A stretch of 44,911 bases of DNA from Telmatospirillum sp. (GCA_031291415.1 JARLJB010000003.1:1-44911); one strand, 5' to 3'; shown: positions 17,029 through 27,126, counted from the first letter of the stretch. The notes: generated by a model from the letters alone, not told the origin. A program made the numbers and translations.

Positions 17029-17937
17029 ATGCCCTTAGTTGCGTCATCCTCCCATACGAATTTGTCACGCGGTATCGCCTGGCTGATGCTTGCCGTGACG
17101 TTGTTCGTCTGCATGGACAGCATCGCTAAATTCTTGACCACGCAGTTTCCCGTCGCCCAGATCGTCTGGGCGCGTTACGCCTTCCATCTCGTCGCCATGC
17201 TGCCGGTGATCATCTGGTACGGGCCGTTGCGTCTGGCCTCCAGTGCGCGCCCTGGATTGCAGATCCTCCGCTCGCTGATGCTGCTGGCCGTCACCTTGTT
17301 GTTCAATATGGGCTTCCATCGGCTGCCTTTGGCGACGGTCACCGCCATCGGTTTTGCGACGCCGCTGGTGGTCACTGCCCTGGCCGTGCCGTTGCTCAAG
17401 GAAAAGGTCGGTCCCAGGCGCTGGGTCGCGGTCGTGGTCGGGTTCATCGGCGTGCTGGTGGTGGCCCGTCCCGACAGCAGCGGCTTTAACCTCGCCGTGC
17501 TTTTCCCGCTGGCCGGCTCGGTGTGCAATGCCTGCTATCAATTGGCGACACGGGCGCTCAGTGGTCGTGATCACGCGCTGACCACCATTTTCTGGACGGG
17601 GCTGGGCGGTTGCATCGCCATCAGTCCGACGATGCCATGGATCTGGCAGGCGCCGGACCTTCAGGGTTGGCTTTTGCTGGCACTCTATGGCGCGATTGGT
17701 TTTTTTTCCCATTACATGCTGATCCTGGCTTTCCGCCACGCCAGCGCGTCGGTCCTGGCGCCGTTTTCCTACGTCCAGTTGGTGTTGGCGATCGTCGCGG
17801 GAATCATCTTCTTTCACAACATGCCCGACGTTTGGACGTTCGTCGGGGCCACGCTCATTTGCGGTAGCGGCCTTTACGTGTGGCATCGTCAGCGACTCAA
17901 AGCCGCCGTCGCCGGGTCCGAGTCTGAAGAAGACTGA
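17029..17937 (+). CDS. DMT-family (EamA) transporter
   Basis: 302-residue inner-membrane protein with ten hydrophobic segments in two EamA repeats. Hallmarks: GIAWLMLAVTLFVCMDSIAK at the first helix, QIVWARYAFH, ILRSLMLLAVTLLFNMGF, LATVTAIGFATPLVVTAL, PLLKEKVGPRRWVAVVVGF and, in the second half, APFSYVQLVLAIVAGIIFF. Family members export metabolites or amino acids; substrate unknown. The ATG at 17029 lacks an obvious ribosome site, but the first helix follows it directly. Confidence 0.9.
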   Translation: MPLVASSSHTNLSRGIAWLMLAVTLFVCMDSIAKFLTTQFPVAQIVWARYAFHLVAMLPVIIWYGPLRLASSARPGLQILRSLMLLAVTLLFNMGFHRLPLATVTAIGFATPLVVTALAVPLLKEKVGPRRWVAVVVGFIGVLVVARPDSSGFNLAVLFPLAGSVCNACYQLATRALSGRDHALTTIFWTGLGGCIAISPTMPWIWQAPDLQGWLLLALYGAIGFFSHYMLILAFRHASASVLAPFSYVQLVLAIVAGIIFFHNMPDVWTFVGATLICGSGLYVWHRQRLKAAVAGSESEED

Positions 17938-18050
17938 GTATTCTGATTCCGACGAATCATGCTTTTGCGGAACCACCAAGACGCCGGGGCGCGCAGGAAG
18001 CAAAGGGGCAATCCCTTTCCGATACCATCTTTATCCGTTGGTTTATTCTG

Positions 18051-18157
18051 TCCGCAGATGACGCAGATTAACGCAGATGAAAAATATTACGATGCCTTAG
18101 ATAAGGCCGAAATATGGATTTTCTCTTTTAATCTGCGTCATCTGCGTTATCTGCGGA
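18051..18157. repeat. Inverted repeat built of ACGCAGAT units
   Basis: The left arm (18051-18080) is a run of near-repeats CCGCAGATG, ACGCAGATT, ACGCAGATG. The right arm (18129-18157) is its reverse complement with few mismatches (AATCTGCGTC, ATCTGCGTT, ATCTGCGGA). About 48 bases of AT-richer sequence lie between. This is a recognised style of dispersed bacterial intergenic repeat. It could fold as a long hairpin in the transcript. Confidence 0.8.
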
Positions 18158-18272
18158 TAAACATTACATGAATTTTTTGCAAAATTGGCTTGTCCCGATC
18201 GTTCCGGCGCAACCAAGATTAGGATGAGCAAAAGATGACGGCCTGTTGCCACCCGCTTGACCTGTGGCACCA

Positions 18273-18306
18273 CAAAATAACAAGTTTATTTTGTTAAATA
18301 ATTTAA
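18273..18306. promoter_or_regulatory. Two adjacent AT-rich palindromes, candidate operator/promoter of the YeeE gene
   Basis: CAAAATAA (18273-18280) and TTATTTTG (18286-18293) are a perfect inverted repeat with a 5-base spacer. The perfect 13-base palindrome TTAAATAATTTAA (18294-18306) follows immediately, then TTGACA at 18308-18313. A small regulator (ArsR or MarR-like) binding here to control sulfur transport is plausible, but no such regulator is in the window. I found no good -10 box at the expected distance from the TTGACA. Confidence 0.45.
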
Positions 18307-18414
18307 TTTGACATAACTATACGGCATGACCACATGTTCGTCGCGCCAGTCGGTATCCGGCTGCGCTGCGCAGATCAAAAAGCGCAATATCCATGCGATA
18401 TATCCGGAGGGCCT

Positions 18415-19656
18415 ATGCCATCGTCATTCGACCTGTCCATCGACGCCCAGGCAGCCGCTGCGCCGATACCAAGGTTACCTGAGGTCAATCGCGGCGTGGT
18501 GGCGATCTCGTCGGCCTTGCTGGTGGTCGGCGCGGTATGGCTGGCCCAGGCTTTCTCTTGGCGGCACGGTGTGTTGTTTCTGGTTGGCGCCGGGGCCGGC
18601 GTTGGCCTTTACCATGCCTCGTTCGGTTTCACATCGGCGTGGCGGGTTTTTCTCGCCGATCGGCGTGGCGCCGGCCTCCGGGCGCAGATGTTGATGCTGG
18701 CTCTCGCCGTCCTTGTGTTCTTTCCGCTGCTGGCGCATGGCAGCGTCTTTGGTCAGCCGGTCAAAGGCGAAATCGGCGCAGTGGGGCTTTCGGTGGTGGC
18801 TGGAGCCTTCATGTTCGGTATCGGCATGCAGCTGGGCGGCGGCTGTGCGTCGGGAACTTTGTTCACAGTCGGTGGCGGTAATGCCCGGATGCTGGTGACT
18901 TTGGCCGCTTTCATCGCCGGTTCGGCGATCGGCGCCTATCACCTGCCGTGGTGGTCGGCGACGCCCAATGTCGGGCCGATTTCCCTGATCGCCACACTGG
19001 GGTGGGGGCCGGCATTGCTGCTCAATCTGGCTCTCTTCGCCGGTATCGCCTGGCTCAGCCTGACGCTGGAACGGCGCAGGCACGGGGCGGTCGCGACCGC
19101 GCCAGCGGTTCCGGGAGGCGTTCGCCTGTTGCGAGGACCCTGGCCGCTGGTCTGGGGGGCCGTTGCTCTGGTTCTCGTCAATGTCGCCACGCTGCTGTTG
19201 GCCGGGCGGCCGTGGGGCGTCACCTCGGGTTTCGCCTTATGGGGATCGAAACTGGCCGAGGTGGTCGGTTTCGACGTCGGCACCTGGACCTATTGGGCCA
19301 ACCCGGCCCGCGCCGCCTCGCTGCACGCCAGCGTATTTGCCGATATCACGTCGGTGATGGATTTCGGGATCGTGCTGGGCGCCATGGCGGCGGCCGGATT
19401 GGCGGGAAAGTTTTCCCCAAGCTGGCATATCCCGGCACGGTCTCTGGTCGCGGCGGTCATCGGCGGCCTGCTGATGGGTTATGGCGCCCGTCTGGCCTAT
19501 GGCTGCAACATCGGCGCCTTTTTCAGTGGTATCGCCTCGTCCAGCCTGCATGGCTGGTTGTGGTTCGCGATGGCTCTGGCCGGCAGTTATGCCGGCACGA
19601 AAGTCCGCCCGTTCTTCGGTTTGTCGGTGGAGCGCGCGCGCAACACCGGGTGCTGA
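18415..19656 (+). CDS. YeeE/YedE (TsuA-like) sulfur-compound transporter
   Basis: 413-residue inner-membrane protein of the YeeE/YedE family, whose characterised members import thiosulfate. It shows ten or more hydrophobic segments and the key Cys-containing turns: LGGGCASGTLFTVGGG near residues 139-154 and YGCNIGAFFSGIASSSLHGW near the C-terminus. These carry the cysteines thought to relay the sulfur compound. GGAGG at 18406-18410 sits close to the ATG at 18415, which decides the start; the frame is open back to 18334 without a ribosome site. No TusA-like partner is adjacent, so substrate (thiosulfate or another sulfur species) is inferred from family only. Confidence 0.9.
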   Translation: MPSSFDLSIDAQAAAAPIPRLPEVNRGVVAISSALLVVGAVWLAQAFSWRHGVLFLVGAGAGVGLYHASFGFTSAWRVFLADRRGAGLRAQMLMLALAVLVFFPLLAHGSVFGQPVKGEIGAVGLSVVAGAFMFGIGMQLGGGCASGTLFTVGGGNARMLVTLAAFIAGSAIGAYHLPWWSATPNVGPISLIATLGWGPALLLNLALFAGIAWLSLTLERRRHGAVATAPAVPGGVRLLRGPWPLVWGAVALVLVNVATLLLAGRPWGVTSGFALWGSKLAEVVGFDVGTWTYWANPARAASLHASVFADITSVMDFGIVLGAMAAAGLAGKFSPSWHIPARSLVAAVIGGLLMGYGARLAYGCNIGAFFSGIASSSLHGWLWFAMALAGSYAGTKVRPFFGLSVERARNTGC

Positions 19657-19826
19657 AGGCGTCGGTCTGACGTCAATGGGTGGGCGGGGCAATCGGGTGA
19701 ACGCGCGATAGTTGGATGCTCCTGATCATATTTCAACGCGTTGGCGCGCTGAGCGCCGCGCGACCGTTCGCGCGAGAGCATTAGGGCGCGGAGGTGCCCG
19801 CCCGACGACTGAGGGCAATGGACAAA

Positions 19827-19861
19827 CCCAAGGCAATCGGGCTCCGCCCGATTGCCTTGGG
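19827..19861. repeat. Perfect 16-bp-arm hairpin upstream of upp
   Basis: CCCAAGGCAATCGGGC (19827-19842) and its exact reverse complement (19846-19861) are separated by TCC. It ends 73 bases before the upp start. No T-run follows on the plus strand, so it is not a standard terminator for the YeeE gene. It may be a stable intergenic repeat or part of the upp leader. Confidence 0.85.
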
Positions 19862-19934
19862 ATGACGGGAAAGAAGCATTGCCGACTGTCTTGGGGCATG
19901 TTATGGCCCTGGAAAATTTGAGAGATAGACAGTC

Positions 19935-20585
19935 ATGAATGTTCCCGATCGTTATCCCAACCTGCACGTCCTTGGCCATCCGCTGATCCTGCATAAACTG
20001 ACGCATATGCGCGATCAGACGACATCGACCAAGACGTTTCGTCAACTTCTGCGTGAGATTTCGCTGCTCATGGGCTACGAAATCACCCGCAATCTGCCGC
20101 TGATATACCAGCCTGTGCAAACTCCGCTGACGACCTTCGACGCGCCGGTCATCTCCGGCAAGAAACTGGCGATCGTGCCAATTCTGCGAGCCGGCGCCGG
20201 CATGGCCGAAGGGCTTTTGGAATTGTTGCCGTCGGCCCGCGTCGGCCATATCGGCGTTTACCGCGACCACACCACGCATCGTCCGGTCGAATATCTGGTC
20301 AAGCTGCCCGAGGTCGAAGGGCGCCTGTTCATCCTTACCGATCCCATGCTGGCAACCGGCTACAGTGCCGTGCATGCGGTCGACGTGCTGCTGCGTTCGG
20401 GCGTGCCGACCTGTAATATCCGGTTCCTGGCTTTGGTTGCCGCCCCAGAGGGCGTCGAGGTGTTCTTCCAGCATCATCCCGACGTGCCGGTCTATGTTGC
20501 GGCCGTCGACGACCATCTGAACGAGAACGACTATATCGTTCCAGGCCTCGGTGACGCTGGGGATCGTTTGTTTGGCACCAAGTAG
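19935..20585 (+). CDS. upp: Uracil phosphoribosyltransferase
   Basis: 216-residue cytoplasmic salvage enzyme: uracil plus PRPP to UMP plus pyrophosphate. Family hallmarks are [13 protein letters not shown] near the N-terminus, [41 protein letters not shown] and the PRPP-binding loop [12 protein letters not shown]. The final part ([20 protein letters not shown], then [10 protein letters not shown]) forms the uracil site. Length is normal. It precedes the pyrimidine-degradation operon but is separated from it by 279 bases with a regulatory-looking palindrome, so salvage and degradation are probably transcribed separately. Confidence 0.95.
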   Translation: MNVPDRYPNLHVLGHPLILHKLTHMRDQTTSTKTFRQLLREISLLMGYEITRNLPLIYQPVQTPLTTFDAPVISGKKLAIVPILRAGAGMAEGLLELLPSARVGHIGVYRDHTTHRPVEYLVKLPEVEGRLFILTDPMLATGYSAVHAVDVLLRSGVPTCNIRFLALVAAPEGVEVFFQHHPDVPVYVAAVDDHLNENDYIVPGLGDAGDRLFGTK

Positions 20586-20728
20586 AACGATTAAAAATTA
20601 GGCAATGTTCTTCGGCCTATTTGATTATAAAACAATGGAGTATCGGTGAACTTTTAGACGTCCTAGCTTTTCAGGTGAACGAGCCTGGAATCTAGGCATA
20701 TTTCCGCCGGAAAATCCGGCAGATGTGA

Positions 20729-20775
20729 CGGAATTTGTCCAAAGAGTCAGCTCTTGACCTTTCGGACAGATTCCG
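20729..20775. promoter_or_regulatory. Composite palindrome upstream of preT, candidate RutR-type operator
   Basis: CGGAATTTGTCC (20729-20740) and GGACAGATTCCG (20764-20775) pair at 11 of 12 positions. Inside lie AAGAG/CTCTT arms (20742-20746, 20751-20755). TTGACCTTTCGGACAG at 20754-20769 resembles the E. coli RutR box TTGACCA-NN-TGGTCAA (10 of 14 by my alignment). It is ~90 bases upstream of preT, and the operon encodes a RutR-like protein. Confidence 0.5.
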
Positions 20776-20864
20776 AATGGCGGAAATCCGCCGGTGGCAC
20801 GCCCTTTGATAGATCGTTTTCACGGACACTGGTCGTCCGGGTTTCGGTCGCGAGGGATTTGCCA

Positions 20865-22166
20865 ATGAACGCCGTTGCCCACCAGAGTGCCCCCCAAAGT
20901 CTGAACGCCGATCTGACACCGCCGCTGTCCGCCCTCCAGGCGATGGTCGAAAGCGCCCGCTGTCTTTACTGTTTCGAACCGGCCTGCGTCAGCGCCTGTC
21001 CCACCGGCATCGACATTCCCGGATTCATAAGACGCATCGCCGACGGCAATGTGGCGGGCGCCGGCCGGACAATTCTGTCCGAAAATATCCTGGGCGGTAC
21101 CTGCGCCCGGGTCTGTCCAACCGAAATTCTCTGTCAGCAGGCCTGCGTCCGTAACACGGGCGAGGAACGTCCCGTCGCCATCGGACGTCTTCAGCGCTTC
21201 GCCACCGACGCGCTGATGGGCAAAGGCGGACATCCCTTCATCCGGGCGGCCGAAAGCGGCAAGGCGGTTGCCATTGTCGGTGCCGGTCCGGCTGGTCTGG
21301 CTTGTGCCCATCGTCTTAGCCTGCTGGGTCATCGCGTCGACATTTTCGAGGCGCGCCCCAAGCCCGGTGGGCTCAGTGAATATGGCTTGGCCGCCTACAA
21401 GATGGCCGACGACTTCGCCCAACGGGAGACGTCGTTCATCCTGGCCCTCGGCGGCATTGCCGTTCATTACGGCAGGACGTTGGGCGAGACCCTCGACCTC
21501 GACGCGCTTTCCGCCGATTACAATGCGGTCTTTTTGGCGGTCGGTCTGGGCAACCCTCGGCCGCTCGGCATCGCCGGTGACGATCTCGCCGGTGTCGAGG
21601 ACGCTCTGGCCTTCATCGAGAAGATACGCCAGGGGGTGGCTGCGCCGATCCTGGGGCGGGTGATCGTGATCGGTGGCGGTAACACGGCGGTCGACGCCGC
21701 TATCCAGGCGCTGTGCCTGGGGGCCGGCGAGGTGGTGATGGCCTATCGCCGCGGTGCCGCCCAAATGGGGGCGACCGCCTGGGAACAACAGTTGGCCCTG
21801 ACGCGCGGCGTGATCATCAAACCATGGCTGGCGCCCAAGCGGATCGTCGGCGAGGACGGTCGCGTCGAGGCCGTGCAATTCGAACGAACGATTCTGGCCG
21901 ACGGTGTGTTTCTGAGTACCGGCGAGGTCATCGAAGTCCCTGCCGATCTGGTCCTGACGGCGATTGGCCAGGGATTGCGGGCCGACGATCTGGCGGGGCT
22001 GGCGATCGACGGCGGCCGGATCGTCGTCGACAACCGGTACCAGACCGGGCGGCCCGGCGTGTTCGCCGGCGGCGACTGTATCAAGAGCGGCTTGGACCTC
22101 ACCGTGCAGGCCGTCGAAGACGGCAAGCGGGCGGCGCAAGCCATCGATCGTTTCATCCGCAACTGA
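20865..22166 (+). CDS. preT: NAD(P)-dependent dihydropyrimidine dehydrogenase subunit PreT
   Basis: 433-residue flavin/iron-sulfur subunit that passes electrons between NAD(P)H and PreA for reduction of uracil and thymine to dihydro forms. The N-terminal 4Fe-4S region has cysteines at 33, 36, 41, 45 (RCLYCFEPACVSACPTG) and 80, 84, 90, 94 (GTCARVCPTEILCQQAC). An FAD-binding GAGPAG lies at 139-144. A second dinucleotide site reads VIGGGNTAVDAA and GGDCIKSGLDLTVQAVEDGK closes the FAD domain. I use the ATG at 20865 with GAGGG nine bases upstream; a TTG at 20754 would place 37 unconvincing residues in front. The gap to preA is 14 bases. Confidence 0.93.
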   Translation: MNAVAHQSAPQSLNADLTPPLSALQAMVESARCLYCFEPACVSACPTGIDIPGFIRRIADGNVAGAGRTILSENILGGTCARVCPTEILCQQACVRNTGEERPVAIGRLQRFATDALMGKGGHPFIRAAESGKAVAIVGAGPAGLACAHRLSLLGHRVDIFEARPKPGGLSEYGLAAYKMADDFAQRETSFILALGGIAVHYGRTLGETLDLDALSADYNAVFLAVGLGNPRPLGIAGDDLAGVEDALAFIEKIRQGVAAPILGRVIVIGGGNTAVDAAIQALCLGAGEVVMAYRRGAAQMGATAWEQQLALTRGVIIKPWLAPKRIVGEDGRVEAVQFERTILADGVFLSTGEVIEVPADLVLTAIGQGLRADDLAGLAIDGGRIVVDNRYQTGRPGVFAGGDCIKSGLDLTVQAVEDGKRAAQAIDRFIRN

Positions 22167-22180
22167 CGGAGACGCAAGCC

Positions 22181-23455
22181 ATGGCCGATTTGCGTTCCAG
22201 CATCGCTGGAATCACCGCGCCGAACCCCTTCTGGCTGGCTTCGGCGCCGCCAACCGACAAAGCCTATAATGTGCGCCGCGCCTTTCAGGCCGGTTGGGGA
22301 GGCGTCGTGTGGAAGACGCTGGGCGAAGATCCTGCCGTCGTCAACGTCAGTTCGCGCTACGGCGCGCTTCTTGACGCCAATCGCCAACTGCTGGGTTTCA
22401 ACAATATCGAGCTGATTACCGATCGCCCGCTGGATCTCAATCTGCAAGAGATCACAGAGGTCAAACGGGACTGGCCCGACCGGGCCCTGGTCGTCTCGCT
22501 GATGGCCCGCATGGAGGAAGCTGCCTGGGTCGGGTTGGTCAAACGCATCGAGGAGACCGGCGCCGATGGTGTCGAGCTCAATCTCGGCTGCCCGCACGGC
22601 ATGTGCGAGCGTGGCATGGGATCGGCAATCGGTCAGGTTCCGGAATTGGTCGAGCAGGTCACCCGCTGGGTCAAAGGCGCCACCCGCATGCCGGTGATCG
22701 TCAAGCTGACACCCAATATCACCAACATCCTGTGGTCGGCCGAGGCCGCCAAACGCGGCGGCGCCAACGCCGTTTCGCTGATCAACACCATCAATTCCAT
22801 CGCCACGGTCGATCTCGATCTGATGGCGCCGACTCCGACCGTCGACGGCAAGGGCACGCACGGCGGCTATTGCGGTCCGGCGGTGAAGCCGATCGCCCTT
22901 AACATGGTGGCCGAGATCGGTCGCAACCATGTCACCGCCGATGTGCCGCTGTCGGGCATCGGCGGCATCGGCAACTGGCGGGACGCTGCCGAGTTCCTGG
23001 CTTTGGGCGCCGTCAATGTCCAGGTCTGCACCGCCGCCATGGTCCACGGCTTCCGCATCGTCGGGCCGATGATTGACGGATTGTCGCAATGGATGGACGA
23101 CAAGGGCTATCGCCGCCTCGACGATTTCATCGGGGCGGCGCTCGGCAATGTGGTCGACTGGAATTCACTCAACATGAATTTCTCGGCGAAAGCCGTGATC
23201 GACCAGGATCTTTGCATCGACTGCGGGCGTTGTCATATCGCTTGCGAGGATACCTCGCACCAGGCGATCCGGGTGGTGGCCGAGGGGGGCAAGCGGCGGT
23301 TCGAGGTGATCGATCAGGAGTGCGTCGGTTGCAATCTCTGCTTCCACGTTTGCCCTGTGCCGCGGTGCATCACGATGCGGTCCGAGGATAACGGGCTGCC
23401 GGCGATGACCTGGACTCAGGATCCCCGCAATCCGCTGCGGGCGGCATCTGCGTGA
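22181..23455 (+). CDS. preA: NAD-dependent dihydropyrimidine dehydrogenase subunit PreA
   Basis: 424-residue catalytic subunit with an FMN TIM-barrel and a C-terminal 2x[4Fe-4S] ferredoxin domain. The barrel starts NPFWLASAPPTDK. The active-site loop reads NLGCPHGMCERGMGSA, with the Cys expected to act as general acid. IGGIGNWRDAAEFLALGA binds FMN. The ferredoxin part has LCIDCGRCHIACE and CVGCNLCFHVCPVP. The reading frame is open far upstream through preT, but the ATG at 22181 is the natural start, matching family N-termini. Works with PreT on the first step of reductive pyrimidine breakdown. Confidence 0.95.
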   Translation: MADLRSSIAGITAPNPFWLASAPPTDKAYNVRRAFQAGWGGVVWKTLGEDPAVVNVSSRYGALLDANRQLLGFNNIELITDRPLDLNLQEITEVKRDWPDRALVVSLMARMEEAAWVGLVKRIEETGADGVELNLGCPHGMCERGMGSAIGQVPELVEQVTRWVKGATRMPVIVKLTPNITNILWSAEAAKRGGANAVSLINTINSIATVDLDLMAPTPTVDGKGTHGGYCGPAVKPIALNMVAEIGRNHVTADVPLSGIGGIGNWRDAAEFLALGAVNVQVCTAAMVHGFRIVGPMIDGLSQWMDDKGYRRLDDFIGAALGNVVDWNSLNMNFSAKAVIDQDLCIDCGRCHIACEDTSHQAIRVVAEGGKRRFEVIDQECVGCNLCFHVCPVPRCITMRSEDNGLPAMTWTQDPRNPLRAASA

Positions 23456-23507
23456 TCCAGCCCCATCGCGAATTGTGTTCGAGAGACCTTTGAAAGGAGT
23501 ACCGGCG

Positions 23508-24776
23508 ATGACGGTGCAGGCGAACAAAAAGATCAATGGCCAGCGTCTTTGGGACAGTCTGATGGAGATGGCCAAGAACGGCGCGACGGCCAAAGGCGGC
23601 GTCTGTCGTCTGGCTTTGACCGATGTCGACAAGGCCGGCCGCGATCTGTTCGTCAGATGGTGTGCTGAGGCCGGATTGACACTGACCGTCGACCAGATCG
23701 GCAACATCTTTGCCCGGCGCCCCGGACGCAACAACGATCTGGCGCCGGTGATCATGGGCAGTCATCTCGACAGCCAGCCGACCGGAGGCAAGTTCGATGG
23801 CGTCTATGGCGTGCTGGCCGGTCTCGAAGTCATGCGATCCTTGAACGATATGAACTACCAGACCGAGGCGCCGGTCGAAGTGGCGGTGTGGACCAACGAG
23901 GAGGGCTCGCGGTTCGCCCCGGCCATGGTCGCTTCGGGCGTGTTCGCCGGCGTGTTCGATCTCGATTACGGTTTGGCGCGGGCCGATCTCGACGGCAAGA
24001 CGATGGGCGGGGAACTGGTGCGGATCGGCTACGCCGGAAGTGCCCCGGTCGGAAAGCGCAAGGTTGGCGCCTATTTCGAGGCGCATATCGAGCAGGGCCC
24101 GATCCTCGAGGCTGAAAACAAGACGGTCGGCGTGGTGACCGATGCCCAAGGTCAGCGCTGGTACGAGATCACCTTTACCGGCCAGGAGGCGCACGCCGGT
24201 CCGACACCGATGCCGCGTCGTAAGGATGCCCTGCTGGGCGCCGCCCGCGTGGTGGCCGAGGTCAACCGCATCGGTCTCAAATATCAGCCCTACGCCTGCG
24301 CCACCGTCGGACTGATGCAGATCCACCCGAATTCGCGTAACGTCATTCCGGGCCGGGTCTTTTTCACCGTCGATTTTCGTCATCCCGATGACGCGGTGCT
24401 GGCCGCCATGGACGGAGAGTTGCGGGAGTCGGCAGCCCGGATCGCCGCCGAAATCGGCCTGGAAAACGACTTTCAGCAGATTTGGTACTACGCGCCGGTC
24501 AAGTTCGATGAGACCTGTGTCGCTGCGGTCCGCCAAGGTGTCGAAGCGCTTGGCTATTCGCATCGCGACATGGTGGCCGGGGCCGGTCACGACGCCTGCT
24601 ACCTGGCGCAGGTCGCGCCGACCTCGATGGTCTTCATCCCTTGCGTCGATGGCATCAGCCACAACGAGATCGAGATGGCGACTCCCGAATGGGTCGAGGC
24701 CGGGTGCAACGTCCTGTTGCAGGCGGTGATCGCCAAGGCCAACGCCATGACGGTTCTCGCCGCTTCGGAAAATTAA
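23508..24776 (+). CDS. M20-family N-carbamoyl amidohydrolase (probable beta-ureidopropionase)
   Basis: 422-residue Zn-dependent amidohydrolase. Metal and substrate motifs: GSHLDSQPTGGKFDGVYGV, WTNEEGSRFAPAM, YFEAHIEQGPILE, FTGQEAHAGPTPM, AGAGHDACYLAQVAPTSM and GISHNEIEMATPEWV. The family includes N-carbamoyl-beta-alanine amidase, N-carbamoyl-L-amino-acid hydrolase and allantoate amidohydrolase. Position between preTA and dihydropyrimidinase argues for the third step of uracil/thymine breakdown, releasing CO2, ammonia and beta-alanine or beta-aminoisobutyrate. AAAGGAG eight bases upstream fixes the ATG at 23508. It is called pydC or hyuC in related operons; I leave the symbol open. Confidence 0.9.
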   Translation: MTVQANKKINGQRLWDSLMEMAKNGATAKGGVCRLALTDVDKAGRDLFVRWCAEAGLTLTVDQIGNIFARRPGRNNDLAPVIMGSHLDSQPTGGKFDGVYGVLAGLEVMRSLNDMNYQTEAPVEVAVWTNEEGSRFAPAMVASGVFAGVFDLDYGLARADLDGKTMGGELVRIGYAGSAPVGKRKVGAYFEAHIEQGPILEAENKTVGVVTDAQGQRWYEITFTGQEAHAGPTPMPRRKDALLGAARVVAEVNRIGLKYQPYACATVGLMQIHPNSRNVIPGRVFFTVDFRHPDDAVLAAMDGELRESAARIAAEIGLENDFQQIWYYAPVKFDETCVAAVRQGVEALGYSHRDMVAGAGHDACYLAQVAPTSMVFIPCVDGISHNEIEMATPEWVEAGCNVLLQAVIAKANAMTVLAASEN

Positions 24777-24789
24777 GGGGCGGGGAATC

Positions 24790-25464
24790 ATGCCGGAAAC
24801 GGTGCACAAACAGCATGTCGCGTCGAACGACGGCACCGCCGGTCGGGTCCGGCGGGCCGCTTTGGCCCAGATTCTGGCGGCGGCGGAACAGGTTTTTGCC
24901 GAAACCGGTTTCAATGGCGCCACCATGGCTGAGATCGCCGAGAAGGCGGGGCTGCCGAAAGCCAATCTGCACTACTATTTCGGCACCAAGGAAGAGCTGT
25001 ACCGGGCGGTGCTGGCCAATACGCTGGAGATGTGGCTTACGCCGATCTCGGCCATCTGCCCGGCGGCCGATCCGGCCAAGGCGATCGCCGACTATGTCTG
25101 GGCGAAAATGGAGGCGGCCCGGCTTCGGCCCTATGCCTCGAAGGTGTTCGCCAACGAGATCCTGCATGGCGCCGGACATATCCTGGATTTCCTGTCGAAC
25201 GATCTGAAAACGCTGGTCGAGGAAAAGGCGGCGGTGCTCGACGGCTGGATCGCCGAAGGGCGCATGCGGCCGGTCGATTCTAAGGCGTTCTTCTTCATGA
25301 TCTGGGCGATGACCCAGCACTATGCCGATTTCGACGTGCAGATTCGTTTGGTGCTGGGCAAGCGCCAATTGTCCCGTAACGATTTCGCCTATTTCACCGC
25401 CGAGGTGACGCGGGCCGTCTTGCGGGTGGCCGGATTGGAGCCCTCTACCGGCGAGGGCGTGTAA
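24790..25464 (+). CDS. TetR-family regulator, RutR-like
   Basis: 224-residue DNA-binding regulator. The N-terminal helix-turn-helix reads ILAAAEQVFAETGFNGATMA, EIAEKAGLPKANLHYYFGTK and EELYRAVLA, the standard TetR form. The C-terminal half (FANEILHGAGHILDFL, FFFMIWAMTQHYADFDVQI) resembles RutR, which senses uracil/thymine and represses pyrimidine degradation genes. It lies inside the operon it probably controls, 13 bases after the amidohydrolase and 19 before dihydropyrimidinase. Candidate operators are at 20754-20769 and 39757-39791. The ligand is inferred. Confidence 0.88.
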   Translation: MPETVHKQHVASNDGTAGRVRRAALAQILAAAEQVFAETGFNGATMAEIAEKAGLPKANLHYYFGTKEELYRAVLANTLEMWLTPISAICPAADPAKAIADYVWAKMEAARLRPYASKVFANEILHGAGHILDFLSNDLKTLVEEKAAVLDGWIAEGRMRPVDSKAFFFMIWAMTQHYADFDVQIRLVLGKRQLSRNDFAYFTAEVTRAVLRVAGLEPSTGEGV

Positions 25465-25480
25465 CCTGACGGAAGGATAG

Positions 25481-26932
<1,452 letters not shown>

Positions 26933-26997
26933 GGAGAGAGAACAGGGAGATTATTTCGGTATCAGGTCATTTCAACCGTTACGGTGTTCTATAAGAC

Positions 26998-27027
26998 GGC
27001 ATCTTCTCTTTAATAGACAGAGATGCC
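26998..27027 (+). terminator. Possible stem-loop after the pyrimidine operon
   Basis: GGCATCT (26998-27004) and AGATGCC (27021-27027) form a 7-bp stem about 65 bases after the dihydropyrimidinase stop. The loop is 16 bases and no T-run follows, so intrinsic termination is uncertain. Confidence 0.35.
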
Positions 27028-27126
27028 ACAGAGAAATGAGAATTCTCTAAAAATTCCGGCAGGAAAGCCTATAAAGAAAGAATCCTATAAGCGGGAATAA
27101 TTTAGGTCTTGATAAGAGGAACCTCG

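Larger units (their letters stand above)
17938..18414. other. 477-base intergenic region with repeats and palindromes
   Basis: No gene is supported. It contains a CCACCAAGACGCC motif near 17979-17991 (a related CCACCAAGACACC is at 42623-42635). A large inverted repeat made of GCAGAT units lies at 18051-18157. Two AT-rich perfect palindromes just upstream of the YeeE gene are at 18273-18306. Confidence 0.6.

Noticed and set aside
16829-17068. Small frames between the LysE and DMT transporter genes
   Set aside because: They overlap the DMT start or lack a ribosome site and show no family signature; a plus-strand frame reading RINKFLMANGNQLPLV near 16877 looked protein-like but has no start and matches nothing I know.
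18051-18157. CRISPR array suggested by repeated GCAGAT units
   Set aside because: Units are only 9-10 bases, lack regular spacers and occur as an inverted pair; no cas genes are present.
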